DNA of 64,000 nucleotides from JAPPHA01 sp963662815 (GTDB lineage: Bacteria; Pseudomonadota; Alphaproteobacteria; Rhodobacterales; Rhodobacteraceae). The stretch covers positions 62,001 through 126,000 of the forward strand of contig CAXXWA010000042.1 of the NCBI GenBank assembly GCA_963662815.2, read 5' to 3'. Both the position numbers and the translations under genes were made by a program. Under the pieces are notes generated by a model that saw only the letters and a list, made by a program, of their open reading frames with translations, made no database searches and was not told the DNA's origin. Positions 62,226 to 64,000 of the stretch are shown piece by piece (position 1 is the first letter of the stretch; each line of letters starts with the position of its first letter).

Positions 62226-63404
62226 TCAGGTTACTATTGTCAGCTCGCCGGGCAACCCGGTCAGTACCTCCGGCGCACCTTCGGTGACCAAAAGGGTATG
62301 GCCCACCCCCATTCCAAGTCCTGTATCCGAATCACCGATCATGACGTGATAGAACAGAGTCATGCCAGGCTCGCACACGGTCGGATTTCCGGAATAGATC
62401 ATAGGCGGAACATCCATGCTCGTCGGAGCAAATGTGCATCCTACGGAGTAGCCTGTGGCCCCGTAGCGATGTAGGGAATATCCGGCAGAATCCAGCCCGT
62501 CCGCATGCATGTCGAATATCTCTCCAAGCGTGCATCCCGGGCGCGCAATCTCTGTCATCCGGTCCAGCGTCGCCCGTGCCGCGTCATACATGCTAACTTG
62601 CCGCGGATCCGGCATTCCGAACAGGATCGTCCATTCGGTCTTTGCGTTGTAGCGGCGGTAGGCAACCGGATACTCAACGAGCAACTGGTCCTGCGCCCGA
62701 ATCCTTCGCGGCTCGGAAACTCCCCGGCCATAGATTGCGCGCACGCCCGAATTGAAGAGCGGTGCATTCGGCGGCATGTCGGCGCCATCGCAGAGAATAG
62801 AACGCAGATACTCTGCCTTGATCTCTGAATCTAGAATGCCGGGGCGGGCGACGGCAATAACGGCAGATAGCGAACGGTCGAGAATCTCGGCCGCCTTGCG
62901 AGTATAGGCAATCTCAGCCGGCGACTTGACCAGCCGAAGCCTGCGGATCAGGTGATTGTCGTCATCAAGCGTGCAGAATCCCTCCAGGGCGTTCTGAAGC
63001 CGCCAAAGGTTCCACCCGGTCAATCCGTGGGTGTTCAGTTCAACGGCGATCCTCTTGCCGCGAAGACCCAACTCCTCGAGAATTCCGCGCAGCTCCCGGG
63101 CGGGATCGGCATCCTCCGAATCCCACCATATGCGAATGTCCTCGATCGTGCTGGTCACGCGCGCCTGAACGAGGTCCGGGCGGCGGGTCAGCAGAACTAT
63201 TGGCTGTTCGTCAGCGGTGACCACGGCGCACTGGAAAAAGACGAAGCCTCCCGTGTCGTAGCCGGTCAGCCAGTAGTGGCTTTCCTGGGCGAAGACGAGC
63301 ATAGCGTCGAACCCGGCTTCCCGCAGTCGACGGCGCATCCTTTCCTGACGGTCCATGTGCTCCTGCCTAGAAAAGGGCAGGGCAGACGCGCGTTCCGCGG
63401 CCAT
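62226..63404 (-). CDS. M24 (creatinase/ectoine-hydrolase-like) protein with altered metal site
   Basis: A protein of 392 residues with the creatinase fold. The N-terminal domain (LPFSRQEHMDRQERMRRRL, SHYWLTGYDTGG) and the C-terminal pita-bread domain are present. The metal ligands of aminopeptidase P and related enzymes are largely replaced: the first Asp region reads LLVEYPVAYRRYN, the second reads AKTEWT with Lys for Asp, the His motif reads GATGYSVG with Tyr for His, and the final Glu is Gly (MGVGHTLLV). The Glu in VCEPGMTLFYH remains. This fits the metal-free ectoine hydrolase (DoeA/EutD) type better than a true aminopeptidase. The ATG at 63404 is preferred; the frame is open to 63707. 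Confidence 0.82.
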   Translation of the reverse strand: MAAERASALPFSRQEHMDRQERMRRRLREAGFDAMLVFAQESHYWLTGYDTGGFVFFQCAVVTADEQPIVLLTRRPDLVQARVTSTIEDIRIWWDSEDADPARELRGILEELGLRGKRIAVELNTHGLTGWNLWRLQNALEGFCTLDDDNHLIRRLRLVKSPAEIAYTRKAAEILDRSLSAVIAVARPGILDSEIKAEYLRSILCDGADMPPNAPLFNSGVRAIYGRGVSEPRRIRAQDQLLVEYPVAYRRYNAKTEWTILFGMPDPRQVSMYDAARATLDRMTEIARPGCTLGEIFDMHADGLDSAGYSLHRYGATGYSVGCTFAPTSMDVPPMIYSGNPTVCEPGMTLFYHVMIGDSDTGLGMGVGHTLLVTEGAPEVLTGLPGELTIVT

Positions 63405-63787
63405 AAACAATCTCGCAGTCCCGGAGTCCGGGCTTTTCTCCTCTTTGAAATTCAGGTTATATTTGGGTCTGCCCCTAGTCAATCCGCTCAATCCCTTGCA
63501 TGGCGCACTGGCAATTTGTGGTATAGCCGGAACGGAATCAGGCACGGACGCCCTTGAAAACTCAACCGGAAGGCGACGTCGCGGGCGGTTTCGCAAGAAC
63601 GGCGTGCAGCATTGACGCATAATCGAAACGAAGCCTTTCTTGGCAGGCGATGTGTCGACCTGCCTGTTCGCCTTCGGAGTGGCAGGCAACGATGAAGATA
63701 GTGGCAATCCGGGGTCCGGACACTATTGCTGCCCGTAACCGCAGCCGGAAGGCTCCGCACGCCTGACTGCAGCCTGAGGCACTTGCG

Positions 63788-64000
63788 ATGATTCCTTCGA
63801 CCGTCCGCGCCGAACCTGACATCGACTTGGCAAACGGCCTTTTTGGCGAACTTGCCCTCGGGACCGGCGGCGGGGCTGGCATCAGCCGTGCCTCGTACGG
63901 CGAGGGGGAGCAGTTCGCTCACGACTTGCTTCGCCGGGAAGGAGTCCGGTTGGGGCTTCGGGTTGAGACCGATGCCGCGTCCAATCTCTACCTGACCCTG
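63788..64000 (+). CDS. Zn-dependent amidohydrolase of the hydantoinase/carbamoylase family, N-terminal part
   Basis: The window ends 71 codons into this gene. The visible residues (GTGGGAGISRASYGEGEQF, RLGLRVETDAASNLYLTL) match the opening of M20-type hydantoinase/carbamoylase and allantoate amidohydrolase proteins, in which the Arg-Tyr pair and the D..GN motif are conserved (here DAASN). It is divergent from the M24 gene and could act on a carbamoyl or amide compound taken up by the neighbouring transporter. Confidence is limited by truncation. Confidence 0.7.
   Translation, partial: MIPSTVRAEPDIDLANGLFGELALGTGGGAGISRASYGEGEQFAHDLLRREGVRLGLRVETDAASNLYLTL

Overview
The window is GC-rich, densely coded DNA from what looks like an alphaproteobacterium, probably of the Rhodospirillales type. 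The best evidence is the set of housekeeping genes on the minus strand: alr, mlaE, mlaF and a small membrane protein gene at 36.9-39.9 kb, and radA, cvpA, purF and an SDR gene at 0.9-5.1 kb. As I recall, these two groups are often adjacent in such genomes. A marine or host-associated lifestyle is possible (FN3-type surface protein, ankyrin remnant, many transposases), but that is inference. No rRNA, CRISPR array or convincing tRNA is visible.

Layout. 0-5.1 kb: the 3' part of der (plus strand), convergent with the radA-cvpA-purF-SDR operon. 5.5-10.7 kb: a very large autotransporter-like surface protein with two kinds of repeated module, and a TbpB-like lipoprotein gene directly behind it. The surface gene has a nine-base C tract just after its start codon and a 2-bp frameshift inside near-identical 312-bp repeats. 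10.7-16.5 kb: a mobile-element cluster with a possible transposase tail, a frameshifted DUF4338(DruA-like)-ISAs1 transposase, an intact DUF4338-IS4-type transposase, and an intact IS110-type recombinase with a structured leader that could encode a bridge RNA. 16.5-19.2 kb: mostly non-coding, with a small excisionase-like HTH gene and an ankyrin-repeat pseudogene.

19.3-27.8 kb: a hexuronate catabolic operon (uxuA, a sugar-ABC ATPase, three consecutive Gfo/Idh/MocA dehydrogenases, uxaC, uxuB). 27.9-31.7 kb: an AT-richer, decayed type II restriction-modification pair. The methyltransferase is multiply frameshifted and the nuclease gene is split by an IS1634-type element. 32.2-36.8 kb: a sugar ABC transporter without its own ATPase (binding protein, two permeases) and a 2-hydroxyacid dehydrogenase. 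The ATPase upstream at 20.6 kb is the likely partner, so the restriction-modification/IS block appears to have split one sugar-uptake locus.

40.2-64.0 kb is catabolic and transport territory: LysR/phytanoyl-CoA-dioxygenase pair, sugar-phosphate-isomerase-like protein, enoyl-CoA hydratase plus CoA-transferase, aldo/keto reductase, GMC oxidoreductase, a ribose-type ABC transporter with a divergent TetR regulator, a DapA/KDG-aldolase-like enzyme, and a dipeptide-type ABC operon. That last operon encodes an M20-like and an M24-like hydrolase, both of which lack several of their families' usual metal ligands. The window ends inside a hydantoinase/carbamoylase-type hydrolase gene.

Taken together, this is a backbone operon opened by about 32 kb of accessory DNA and flanked on the other side by more catabolic islands. 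The most unusual material is the repeat-rich, possibly phase-variable surface locus; the DruA-domain transposases beside an IS110 element; the RM remnant caught mid-decay; and the hydrolase pair with altered metal sites.
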